From Apostichopus japonicus (lineage: Eukaryota; Echinodermata; Holothuroidea; Aspidochirotida; Stichopodidae): a DNA stretch of 64,000 nt. Location: contig NC_092581.1 of the NCBI RefSeq assembly GCF_037975245.1, positions 16,867,303 to 16,931,302 on the forward strand. Reading direction: 5' to 3'. The position numbers were made by a program, and so were the translations under genes. This document shows positions 1 to 13,636 of this stretch, piece by piece. The notes beneath the pieces were generated by a model that ran no database searches, was not told where the DNA came from, and was given only the letters and a program-made list of their open reading frames with translations. Every line of letters starts with the position of its first letter. Position 1 is the stretch's first letter.

Positions 1-1833
1 CCATAATAATCATTTTCAGTATGAATCAACGAAGTCGAGAAATATCTTACCTTTAGAAACAAGTTCTTCGTCACCTGCGACATATTTTTAAAGTAATAAA
101 GGCTTAATTGTTATGACCATAGATCGCTTTTCGTGTGAACATTGACACACTATTCATCAATATTGTCACCAAATCACATTTTCAATACGACATGGGAAAC
201 TTAAGATTCTTTAATTAATGGATGGGTTTCTTTAAGCTGATAAAAGTAACACTGACAATTATTCTTTCACAAATTCGTGACCACAACACGTTGCTATAGT
301 GATATTGACATGCGCGTTGCAACCAACCATGCAGACGAGCAAAGGCGTATATCTATACAAAAAAAAAAAAAAAAAAATAGATATACCGTAACGTTTACGA
401 TAAAATCATAACATTTAAAATTTTATGAAGTCCGTAAGTTGAAATTGATAATACTAATTATATTTATATTTATGTTATCACATCTTTCTCATTCATCTTT
501 CCATTTCAAAGACATCACGACATATTTTTTTCTGAAGAAAACGATCAAACTATTGTTAAATGACACTCGACATTTTAGACAGGTGTCTTCATGGGTATAT
601 TTATATGTAAACAAAAACAATAACCCAAGCCTAATTAATGTTTCTTATACGATGATAACCTTTAAAGGAAATTTCTGAAAGGAACTAACATAGTCTAGCT
701 TCACTACAAGATTCTGTTATCTAACCTGCTGAAGGGACAATCTAAAAAGCGCCCTCAAATGTTGGCCTATTATTCAACATTGCTCAGTAGACAGTGACTT
801 GAATTTTCAGTAAAACATTTGAATTAGAACAAATAATAGACGATGGAAAAGAAGGACTGTTAGATACTAAAAAAATAGATAAAAAATGTAGGACGATGAA
901 TTATGCAATAATTGATAAGAACATGTAAAGAACAGATATTAATTAAACTTATAGAAACGAATATTTGCCTGTAAATTTGCCTTGAAAATAAATATGATTA
1001 GGTTGTTTTACCACTGTTGAGGTGACGTTCAGCTTCAACAGCATAAATATTCTGCTCATTTTAGCTAGTAATTAAGATTAATTAATTATAATTATTTCAT
1101 CCATTATACATTAGATTACAGATGATCATAAGTGATAGAAAGATGTTTTCATTTCCCAAGTCATATCAGCGTTCTGTCAAACATTTATTTGTGTTAAACC
1201 AAAGAAAAAGATCTCTGAGTTACTAACTAATTTGGGATGGATATGCTCTGTAATTTGAAGCCAGTTGACTATCAGATTGTGAAACTTTTGCGAAAGCCCT
1301 TATTTTTTTCTAAATATATTTTTTTCGAGATTTATATGGATAAGATAAGATCACAAACTTTGGATTTGTCAAAGACTTTGCTGACTGTGCGCGACTATCA
1401 AGATGAAATAAATTGATATAAGTAGACGCAAAGCAAATTTATGAAGGAACATCAAATCAGGGTCTACACGTCTCAAAGGGTGCCGGTAAATTTAGGTCTT
1501 GTCAGTATTCAGATTAGACTAAGGTATGGGCTTCTACAAACTAACTAACGGCAATGTACACACTGTCTTATTCTAGGTACAAATAGAGCGTTTGGATCGC
1601 CATTTATGTAATAAATGTGTTTTATGTACTTTATATTTAGGTAATAAATGTAATAACAGAATTAGTGCTGATATTTCAATTAGGTTCATAACGAAGGTAT
1701 GGGATATGGTGAACACTGAACTAACTGTAGGTCAGTTATGTTCAGCATTTTGGGGTATGTATACCACTTTCGGTGCTCATGCACCGAAGAGCTATAGTTG
1801 TGACCGAAAGCTCTGCAAATAACAAGCATTTGC

Positions 1834-1836
<3 letters not shown>
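1..1836. other. AT-rich noncoding sequence, no gene seen
   Basis: Open frames are short and show no recognisable protein. A run of A residues lies at about 359-377. No repeat family was recognised. Confidence 0.6.
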
Positions 1837-1919
<83 letters not shown>

Positions 1920-1932
1920 GTGAATATATATA

Positions 1933-1972
<40 letters not shown>

Positions 1973-1979
1973 CATACAT
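1837..1979. repeat. (TA)n microsatellite
   Basis: Nearly pure TA to about 1906, then TA interrupted by TG and TACA. The Ile/Tyr-rich open frames across it are artefacts of the dinucleotide. Confidence 0.95.
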
Positions 1980-2806
1980 TACTGTACTCATAATTTGTCA
2001 ATTATGAGTTAAAGGAGTTATATAATTAAATCTTCTGTACATAGTAGGTATCTAAAAACAATAGAGAAAACTCTCTTTCTATAACCGATGTGCTCGTTTG
2101 TTCAGTATTAATTTAAAATATCCAAGTTTCTTCGAAAATAGAAAACCTATAAACGAAGCTTATTTTCTCTGGCAGACCACTATTGAGTTGCCACGTTGCT
2201 GCGTGTTATTCGTCAGTGATGGCGGCTTTGCTAGCGGCCTTTTATCGGGCATTTAGTATCTTTATCAGTCTGAATTATGTGACGTTTACAACTTTTGTGA
2301 TTAAGGTCTAAATAGGGCAACGAGTGTGTGTCAGCCTCGTTAGGGAATAAAGTTACTTCGTATACAAAATATAACACGAGGCAGTATAGGGGTGATATAA
2401 AGCTGCACTATTTGGAATTTTGTCGTATCAACTTAAAAGTGCGCAAGGGGAAAAGTGTGAACAGTATATCGGAACTGAAGAATAATTGTACGCTGCTGCA
2501 CTAAGACGATTTGTACTCTGCAAATTCACATTTTTTCCCCCACGTTTAGAGTTTAGTTTCTATATATTTTTTGAACTTGACATAAAATCCCGATCAGTAA
2601 AACAGAAACAAAATAACTGCAAATATCAGAAGATAAACAGGAAAGTTACATTGTAAATTTGGTTCTGTTTTTAGATATCAATAAAATAATGAATTCCGAT
2701 TTACCACCTACAAATCATGTAAAGTTGAGTGTCGATATGGAAATATTAAGGACCCATTGGTAAAATGAAGACAATTAGTGGTAATTTGAGGGTGACGTAT
2801 ACACAA
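1980..2806. other. Noncoding, nothing recognised
   Basis: No gene, repeat or RNA feature identified. Confidence 0.55.
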
Positions 2807-3016
<210 letters not shown>

Positions 3017-3194
3017 AGTTGTCAGGAGTTGTCTGATGATCGCTCAACGCGTGAAACTCTTAGTTACAACTACTAGTGTTCCACTATTTTCTCAACTAGT
3101 CTCAACATATATTTCGCTCTGTCCACTGGACATAGAGCACTCTGCTCCAAGATAGACGCCAACCAACCAACTATATATATATATATATATATAT

Positions 3195-3245
<51 letters not shown>

Positions 3246-3246
3246 G
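3017..3246. repeat. Spacer flanked by a second (TA)n tract
   Basis: About 155 bp of non-TA sequence (3017-3171) followed by (TA)n to about 3246 with a CC interruption. The spacer between two TA tracts may be part of an interspersed element inserted into TA DNA, but I could not define its ends. Confidence 0.6.
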
Positions 3247-5384
3247 TATGTTTGAACAAGTTTTAATAAAGTAAACTTGTCAAATATGCCGCCAGATATT
3301 TGTCAAAGGGAGAATCCCCTTCCGCCTTTCTTGACAAAACATCGAAGGAACGTTCCACACTTTTAGCCCTTTTTTAAATTTAACATGTCCAACTTTCGCC
3401 ACTTGTAAAGAGTTGTTTTTAGCTAGCTTAGTGTTGTTAAAGTCACCATATCGCTTACGGTATGATAAGCTGCCATTACTACCAGAATCCGGTAGCTTGC
3501 CCTGCTGGAGGCTTAACGTGTCTTAAGCCCTGTTTAGTGGTCCTCTGTAAGGTAACACTTCAGTTTAATCCAAAGTCTAGACTTCGCACGTGGATGAAGT
3601 AACAATGGCTGTAGTTTCCTTGAAAGGTCTATTTAAAATCTAGTGGACATTACATAAACAAACACCCTGTGTAGATATGTCATGCGCACGGCACGCGTCG
3701 TGCGTAACGCATAGTTTATAGATAAAAACGTCATGTTAAGGAAGGTAAAGATGCTGGCTGGAAGAGGATACCAAGGAACAGGGGTGGTTGACTGCTCAAT
3801 TAAACATAGAAGAGATAAATAAAAAAAAAACAGCCAGAATGCGAAACCAAAAAAAAGAAAGAAAAGGGGAATGGAAAAACGAGGCGTCGAACGTTCTTAT
3901 TACGAAGAAACAAAAATGTGGAGTTAATTAGGCATAAATTTGAATAGATTCATGACCTAGGGCATTTATTACATGTCACAGCCTGTTACCAACATCTTAC
4001 GTCTGTCATTTTTAACATTATTCTCATCACTGACATCAAGTAAGAAATTAAAGTGGATTTTAATAGAGTGATAATTAAATCAACTTTTTTTTCAGACACA
4101 AAAGGTGCAAACAAAATTGTTATACATTATTGATCGGGTAAAAATATGTGTGAAGATAAAGCTGAGGGTAAATACTTTATCAATGAGTATAACATCGTTT
4201 CTTAAAAGGAAACCATTAGTGCAATCATGGATAGTATTCTTTGGTTACTTGAAACCTTTTATGGAAGGTAAATGATCTGGAAAAGTTGCATTATAGTGTT
4301 GTTAGTATAAGGGAAATCATCGGATAAAGAAGTGATTAGTTTACGTGACGTCGATAGAATGTCTGAGTTCTTGTGTACATTCTGTCCTGTCTTTTGTAAG
4401 TATACAAATTCACCAGTTCAATTCCATTTTTTTTTCCAGTCATAATCGGAAAGGATTTCATTTTTTATAATTGAAATGAATGAAAATTAATAGGTAAGCT
4501 TAAAATTAATAGAACAAGTGATTATTGGCGGGGAAACATTCTTCAAGTTTTTCGAAGATAAGAAATTTTTGAAAGGTTTTTTTTTTTTTAAATATTTTGC
4601 GAAATGAAGCTTACACTATCTAAGCTATAACCACCCCCCCCCCCCCCTTCTACCCGCCTCCAAGAAAAATGATCGATCCCTCTTTGAATGACTGCCTTAG
4701 CTATTGACCCATGACATGGCCTCTGGAAATACAGGCGCGCCTCCTTTGTGTAAGCTACACGTAATCGCGTACACATACACATACAGGATCTGACAAGCCG
4801 CCCCACAGGCAGACTAGATTTATGTGAAATTTGTATAGTAGCTGCAGATTTGTGTAAATAATGTCCCTTGCCTTTAAGATACCAATTTATCAATTACAAC
4901 GGGTGTCGCGATCGTTGTTCTTAAAGCAATGTACACACACACACACTCACACACATACACACACACACACATACATACATATAGTCTATTGTGATAGAAC
5001 AGAGGTCCTATATTGCTTGTCCTTGAGATCAGAATAATCCTGCAAACAACATTCCCTGTATGGCAATATTAGTTTATATAAACTTACAATGTCCACGTAC
5101 ATCTACATCCCTATTTATAAAATAGGCTAAATGACTGCTTAACATGAACTTCGCTTTTATTACATTGATAATAGCAACATTACCATTAATAACACTATAT
5201 TGACGCAATCATCAACGCACAGGCAGGCGTGAGTAAATTACGTCAACTGCGCTTGCGCATGGACAACTATAATTCTACTAGTTCGACGGTATCTTTCTTC
5301 AGGAAATCGCAAAACTTGAAACACCGCTTATGTTTGCATCGAAATAACCATAAATACAGTACACTGTACATATATACTACATAT
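3247..5384. other. Noncoding, with poly-C and CA microsatellite
   Basis: A run of 14 C lies at 4634-4647 and a (CA)n/(CATA)n tract at 4932-4982. No gene seen; the 101-residue minus frame over 4588-4893 reads through the poly-C run and is not credible. Confidence 0.6.
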
Positions 5385-5665
5385 GACTACATTACCACAA
5401 CTATCATTGCATTGTAGATATCATTTATGATGAACTTACTGCAGTGATTGTTAATGACACTATAACAACAGTGAATAAACCCGACTACATTGCAACAGCT
5501 AACACTGCAATAGAGCTATTATCACTGAATGGAATTGATACAGTGATTGCAGTAGTTATTAATGACACTATAACAACAACGAGAAACCCCGACTACACTA
5601 TAACAACTAACACTGCATTAGAGCTATCATCACTGAATGATGAACTTACTACAAATGATTTCGTG
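5385..5665. repeat. 108-bp tandem repeat, about 2.5 copies
   Basis: TTAATGACACTATAACAAC occurs at 5451 and 5559, 108 bp apart, and the flanking sequence repeats with moderate divergence; a further degraded partial copy begins near 5385. Because 108 is a multiple of three, one frame (5444-5752) stays open over both copies and reads a 36-residue repeat, but no start context, splice signal or known domain supports coding. Confidence 0.7.
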
Positions 5666-8600
5666 ATATGTCATTTGTTTCACATTAACGACCGTACGGT
5701 AACTAAGAAAACCATGTACTGTCAACAACGTCAACACTGGAACAATGTTTAGTTTATTTATATTCACAAATGTAAGTACATTAGCCTAGATCATGCCTAC
5801 TTGTTTTAGGACAACCATGATTAGATTTCAGCGAGATAAAGAACTATCATTAGTTAACAACCACGTGGCTTATAATAGTGGCGACCGTTGTTGCGTTATT
5901 TCTTGATCATTCTATAGGATAGTACTTCTTATTACGGATAACTGACTATGATAACCTGTCTATTTAGCAATATAATATTATACCAGACCAGAATAGGACA
6001 TCCCTGTAACCTTCTGGGGTTTTTTATTTAAAAAAATACATGTCATAATTGGAGAAAAATTGAGTAAATTTGTTTGATTTCGAAAATTCAATTGTTTAGA
6101 GTTTTTTAATGGGGGGGGGGGGGGGATAAATGATACGTACAAAACCAACTAGCAAATTTCAAACTTTTCCGACTTTTCCTTCGTTATCTTGAAATGAAAC
6201 TTGACTACAATTATGTTAATTAACTGGCTTTTAATCAAATTCTATTATCGCACTATGTCAAAAAAATTACCAGAATCAACACAAAAAGCTGCCGTAAAGA
6301 AGGTCCTGGCATCATTATACTTAAACAAACAAAGTGGTTTATTTCCACTACCAGATAACTGCAGATATTATTGTGATATACAGGCAAGGATATGATAAAT
6401 ATAGAAACATTTATACATAAGAATAAAGTATACGGCGCCTTCGAAGAAACTGAACCTATTTGTTGCTCCTCATTATATACTTTCAAGGACAGAATTTCCG
6501 TATAGCTTTGGTTGATATATTTTCATTAGGGATGTACGTACGTGCGTTCGTTCAATATATAGTTTTAACTTCTTTGTTGCTGTAGTAGTAGGGTGATGTA
6601 TATATAATCTTACGATTTGATGTGGATGAACTTGGGACTCTGGGATTGATAAACAGCGATAAACCTTGTCAAAACAATGAAATTGACAACTAGAATGTCA
6701 GAGTTGCAATAAGAAGTAACAAATTCAGTTCTATTATTCTACTTCAACTAGTTTAGTACATGGTTGACCTTTCAGTAGCGGTGAGATGCTAACGTGTACA
6801 TACGAATGTGTTTGGCTGTTCGTAAATGTCTCAGTAATAATATGATCTCAGGATATACAAACATGACGTACTTAGCAGTGAAGGGGGGGGGGGGGGGGCT
6901 CGACAAACGCAACTTTGATTTACTTTCGGTATGTCGTTTGTTTTAATGGTAACAAAAACACTTTGTTTATCAACAGTGGCACTTTCTAGATGTAAGTTTT
7001 TTTTCTTTCTGTTGTTGACATAATATTATAATAACCATTGATACTTTGTTTATTGCTCCAAATACACTTTGTCTTCGCTCTTGTAGAGACTTTGGGTGGC
7101 TGAAGGGTGGAAGGTATGTGCTGATATAGGGTAAAGATATCAAAGCAACCTTCTAGGAACATATTTGAACCAATTCATTGTGTCACGTGCCTTAGTAATG
7201 AAGCCAAGACGATAACGTCAGGTTGACGACATAAACCGCCATTGAAATGACTTCATCTGAGACAATATGTGTAATTTGTTAATGTGCTTTAATTAACTCA
7301 AGTCCAGTTGGTTGAATACACCTACCGACCTATGAAGCTTGACTTGTGTAGGTTTTACAATATAAATATATAGCTCAGTATTCCATAATATATGTATTAC
7401 ACATACAATATAATATAATATATATATATATATATATATACCACTAGACCAGCGGCCTCCGGTACGTGATGTTTGGTTTTACACGTCATCATCATTGCAT
7501 AAATAAAGAGGAAGAACACGGATATAATACTTCTCACCACATATCAATTGATCAAAGGATATATTTGAATCTTGCTATCGTCAAACAAGATTGTTTCTCA
7601 TGTAATAAATATTTGGGCATTATGTGAAGAAGAATGGTAGTTAAATTCACCACCTTTGCTTTGTATTTGATGTAATCTGATGAAAGAATCCCAGGGGATC
7701 CATCTTTAAAGTAGAAGTACTAAATGGAAACATAATTGGTTTCTGTATTCCATCGAAATGAAGGACCTCCGGCATAAATTCCAAATGTTTTGCAAACTAC
7801 TAAAAGGTAACACAATAGTTTTCATGACATTTATTGTACACAAACAGTTCTTGTAAATGCACTAAACGGTAAATAACTGTGTAATAGGGAGGTGCCAATT
7901 GGTTTTAACACAAACATCGCTCAGTCATATAGCAATATGAAATGATTGGTCGAAGTATACAAAAAACAACACCCAAAATAGATTTTATGTTTATTCTAAT
8001 TATTGTGATAATTCAGGCGTTTTTATGAGGACGGAGCCATGGCCCACCAGACCCCACCCTTCAGAATCGATTATAACAATACATATACACATCTAGCTTA
8101 GACTACGAACTCGATGATAAATTCAACGTTATTTTCTTGTGTATGTGTTGTTGATGAATATTTGAAGAAAGTCATAATTAATAAAGAAAATATGCTAGTG
8201 ATTTTTATTAAAATCAAAGAATTACAGACGAGAATCCCAGATTTTTAAAAGGCTCCGAAAACTTGATAAATTTTCTGATAGCTAGTGAAATCGTGCAACC
8301 TCCCGAAAAATTGCGCGACCCACTTTTTGGTTCGCGCGCCATTGTTTGCAGACCATTGAATAATTCATTTATATAATCATAAGCTATACAAATGGATAAA
8401 CCAAAACTTTTTTATATTGATACTAGCTGATGGAAATAATAAATATCATGAATAAATAATGGCATGTGAACTTGATGCAATGAACGGTCCGTTACAGAAT
8501 CATTGACCAATGCAGAGGCTACATGAAAGAGAATATGGAAATGTGAGGAGTTGTTTGTTGTTTGGCTTTGATTGACGTAAACATAGGTACAATTATATTT

Positions 8601-11600
8601 TGATTAAATGCAAATCTCTTGTGATTGAAATAAGCAGCAGAACTCACTATCTACATGGAAACTGTATTGAAACTGTAGCAAAAACAAAATTCAAAACGGT
8701 TTAAGACAACCAGATAACCATATTAAGATTATCTTTTCATGAATAGTTTACGCTTACTACGGCTGGGTATGAATATTCACACAAACAAACACACAATGTA
8801 TTTGTGAACTTAAAAAAAGTAAGGGATGGCATAGCCTATATATGTAACATTGTTTATCAGTTTTGAAATATGTTGCCTAGGTTTCTTCAAAAAAGGACAT
8901 GTGATGACGTTATGAAACGATAGCTGTGAATTTACCGTGACAAGTAATCCGTCATTATATGTGGGCCTCGATACAACAAGCACAAGACACTTGAATGAAG
9001 CTGATCTAATTTGATAATTTGTTTGATGTGACACAACTCCTGAACAAACTTGCGCCCCATTACATGTGTACGCTGCCCCTCTTAAATCACACTCAAGCAG
9101 GCCATTAGCCAAATGAAATCTCACGGTTCATATAGCTGTTTTGGGCTGCGAGATGACAAAAGCAATCCAGATAAGAAGGATGGAGAAGAAGAATATGATG
9201 ACGAGGGATGATGTAGAAGAGGGATACAATTTAAAAGAAGATGATGGAGTTTAGGTATCCTTAATCGAAAAGAGAATATGCAATATTTAGCATTTCATAT
9301 GCAGAGGAGTGGTACCTATCTACCTGCGATGGGTGTTTGCTCTGCTTGTACAATGAGCGGGTATTTGCACTCTTGATGATGCTGCTGTGTTCAGTCGCGG
9401 TTGGATGGTACTTGGCCGTGTGCAAATGACAGTGAATGAAGACGTGTGTTGCTGAATCTCGGAGGAGGTGGAGGAGGAGGCGATGGGATGGAGTGTCCTC
9501 TGGTATCGTGATGATAAATGAGAACAAACAAACTCACTCCAATGTGAAGACCAAGAGCAAACAACTGCCGAAACGATTATAAAAGTAGAGTTTTATTGTT
9601 TCCTTACATCGAATATTATGGGAGATGGCAAATACTTCCAACTCCTCCCAGCCCCCAATTGGAGTTTGATGACGACATCTCATTAAGTAGCTCATGGCTT
9701 TCTTTGTTTCATTCTCTCGCTCTCGGTGTGAACTAATTTTATGTAACATGTGTTTGCTATCACCCGCAGAAATCTTAAATATTCATCACATATTCATCTA
9801 TAGCCATACATGAAAAAGAAATAAGTTAAAGCTTTTATATCAAGGATGAATGAAAAGAAGATTAAATAGGAAATTAAAAAGGTTTTTTGAACAACATCTG
9901 TCGTGATGACATCACAAAGCACCTAATGTGATCCACTCCCTGTAGTAAAGGAGGGGTTTAAAAATCGGTTACACTCAAGCAAACATATCTCCAGTTATAG
10001 GGACAAGATCTTGATATTAGGCTTTCAACTATAACATATATGTAAACTATGACTCTCTTCAATATAAGTTTTACATAGCCTGCCGCCGAGAAATCCCTTG
10101 AAGTAATCACTGGCATACCTTTGGAACATGTTGTGAACTTGAAGATTTGCCAAATTTATGTGCGTACATCTTCAAGAAAGTGGCAACTAATCTATATATT
10201 TGCAGCAAATCATCTCTTTCTTGCATTCACGGAAGTCATAAACTATTAACCTTTCGGGGCTCAACCATTATCAGGATAGATTTAGTATAATTGGGGGATT
10301 CTATCGTCCTCATGGTCGTAAATGTCATGCCGCTAGTTCACCATTGATTGGCTTAACTATAGGTTTTACTTTTTACTTCCATATAGTATGATATGTACTT
10401 AGTCATTGAACCTGTATGTGAACGTTATAACACCAGTGGGTTACCACGATATATGTCTACATGCTGTCAGCGTTTAAACCATTAAAACCTAACCCCTGTT
10501 ATCGGAAGTGCATTAAATCGTCTACACTGGTTTTAATTTGTTTACATCAGGGAAACATGTCCATCCCACAGTTACCTTGGCAAAAAAATTGTCAATTAAA
10601 ATGGCGATTTCTATTACGTAAATCAAAATTCATACAAATCAAACTTCAAGGTGTCGAAATGCTTGACGGGAAGGATCACGTGTTTCCTGGTATCTGTTTT
10701 CTGATGAATCTGTTGCACACCGTCATATTGATCAAATTAATTAACGAATGGCTTAATTGTTTGATTCAAGAGATATACACGGTGTTATATATTTGATCGT
10801 GCTTCACTATCGTTACACATGTTCTATTTTATTATGCACCCATACGAGTCGTTGATCATGTTACTTATACGTTACTCCCTTGAAGTACTGTATAGGTATC
10901 TTATACATTCACATATCACGGTTTGTCTTTATAGTTTATTTAGGTGATTGGATCAGTTTTCAGGCATCACGTGACCAATTTTCCTGTACAAAGTCTATAA
11001 GGTGTTACCTCTTCTCTATTTTTCAACAAGTCGTAATTACTCAGCAGTTAGCCTCAGCAGTTACTAATAATAATTTACCTCCCTATGAAAAACTCACCGG
11101 GTACTTTCATGTGAAATTTGGTAGGTCTGTAAATTCTACAGTCTTGTTGATTTTTCTACAATTTGTATACTGTGTCTTCCAAAGGAAGCGTCAAACATGA
11201 CGTGTTATTGAACATTATCGTAACAAACATAACAAAGTTGTGCTTCAAAATGAAGGTTGGGGGTGGGGGTGGGGGGGGGGAACGCTAGTATCCTGTAAAT
11301 TTCTTTAACTCTTATTCAGTTCACTTATTTTCTTCTTGATTGTCGTAAGGAAGGATCGGCGTCTGGCTTATAGAATTAAGGCGAAATGGGGAAGGGTGGC
11401 GGGGGACCGTGCCATATCAACATTAATGAATTAAGTTTACAATTAATTTACACAAAGTGAAGAAAACCTAACTTAACTTCTCTTTACTTAGAACTGCAAT
11501 TATATAACTTAAAATTTGTTAAGTTTATTTCTAACTGTGAAAAGAAGGGAAAAAAGGGAAAAAAAAACTTTGTTAACCCCGTCCTACTTTCAGTCTGCTT

Positions 11601-11733
11601 AGTACTATCGAAATATGTAAAACAAAATGGACAGACGTATGAATCTTTTATTTGTGAACTTAAATGTCGAATCTGACGAGCCAGCTATATTTATTTTGTC
11701 ATTAAATATGTGTGATATACCCTCCTTAAAGGG

Positions 11734-11792
<59 letters not shown>

Positions 11793-13464
11793 TATAGTTA
11801 TATAACCATCCAACAATATCTTTTTTGTTTTAATAATCTTCTGTGTTTCTCCCATCTTGTTAGATTTGCAATGATTTTGATTCCCATTTTTGAAGGACAA
11901 ATAAGAAAAACAATCACAACTCTTAACGTCCTTCACCGTAACAGTTTGGTTTCAACCTCGTTGCTGTTAATACCTTAATACATCTTTGAAGAAATTGGAC
12001 TAAAAAAAATGTGGCAAATTGAAATAATTTGGTCAATCAAGCTTTGTTCTCTCCGGAATGATCTTTGCTTGTTTTCTCGCCCAAAAAATGTTACAACAAT
12101 GTTAATTGTTTTCGCTTCTCAAAATGTAAGTAAATTACTATAGAAATAAAGCATTCCCTATAAATAAGTAGTAGATAGATATTTGAGTACATATAGGTAC
12201 AATATCTCTTTAACGCCTTCACGGTGGTAAAATCCACAGATAGTTTAAAATCGTGATTGAAGTATATATTTATTGCCGATAATTCGGCGTGTTTCATATC
12301 GTTTCTCGCTCACAAGACATTTTAATTTCTACGATTTTGTCGCACACCTCTGTTTAATTGTTTCGTTTGACTTCTCCTTTTTGTTTTTAAATTCTAATTT
12401 GACCAGAAAACGCTTATTATGGGTTTTTATTGTTTGCATTCTGGCATGTTTTACAGCTTTGTTGAATGATATGATTTTCAAAACATACACAAAGTTGTTT
12501 TCATTTCTCGTATTTGATAAAATAAAATAGTTTTTAAGCTGTGCCACCAATTGGGTAAGAGATACAGGAGAAGAACAGTTTTTGTCTGATAAAGTGTTAA
12601 GACAACTGTGTAGTCTTTTTTGTTGACTTCTTTGCATAACAATCATAGAATATGTAATTAATGATGTGACACTGCATTAATTAAATTTTTTACAAGCTAA
12701 ATATAATTAATGTATATATATTTTTTTTACTAAGACCCTAATATAAGCCAAGTGATGACATTTTTAAATAGATAGTTTCTATAGCAACCTCTCTGGCTGC
12801 ACATTATTTTATTTTCTTGCGATCGCTTCTAATTTTTGTTTTGTTTTGTAATTGTAATTTGGTAACTTAGAATTGATATTACGATTGTCGTTGTCGCCAC
12901 ACTGAAGCGAAGAGAGACATTACCTTGGGCGGAGAAGCTATTCAGCTTGTAAACATGGGAGTTAACAAAAAAAAAACCGGGTTAGGTTTCGGCGACATGA
13001 AAACAGAATGAGCTACAAAAGAGTTCTAACAACAGTGCAGAAGTTAAACGCAACTCGACTATTTAGAAAGACGTTTGTCTTCTTCGTGTCACCGATATTA
13101 CATGTATGTGAGACCTTTTCAAATGATCTAAAATGATGTAAAGTAATCGATACATTCCAGACCAAGTATACCTGAGAAGAACCATGAGCCTCGCCAAAAC
13201 AGGAATGCGATTAGTGATCGATGAAGAAAGAATGAGTAGATAGAAATTCTATAGAATATTCAGATACAGAAACCTCAAAACTATTAAAAACAGAATAGAG
13301 ATTACTTCGATAAACCGGAAGGAAGACTCTATAGAGCAAATACAACATGGCGATGTATATAATGCGAGAAGGCAAACCAGCTAGAAATCTTGGACAGAAG
13401 CGAAACTTGTGGCAGCATGCAGTCAGAACAGGATGGAGATATTCGTTAGAGAGCACTGTGGAAG
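5666..13464. other. Noncoding, with homopolymer and TA tracts
   Basis: Contains poly-G at 6111-6125 and 6883-6898, (TA)n at about 7415-7440 and 11733-11788, and a G-rich tract at about 11257-11280. A T-rich and A-rich background gives only short, unsupported open frames. No gene recognised. Confidence 0.55.
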
Positions 13465-13636
13465 GCATTATGTGCCACTAGGCACGTGGACAGGCATTAT
13501 GTGCCACTATGCACGCGGACAGGCATTATGTGCCACTATGCACGCGGACAGGCATTATGTGCCACTAGGCACGTGGACAGGCATTATATTGTGCCACTAG
13601 GCACGTGGACAGGCATTATGTGCCACTAGGCACCTA
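13465..13636. repeat. 29-bp minisatellite, six copies
   Basis: GCATTATGTGCCACTAGGCA begins units at 13465, 13494, 13523, 13552, 13581 and 13613; the fifth copy has three extra bases. Each unit contains a small inverted repeat, GTGCC-ACTA-GGCAC, so the array can form a row of hairpins. Copies 2 and 3 share ACTATGCACGCGG, the others ACTAGGCACGTGG. Confidence 0.9.
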
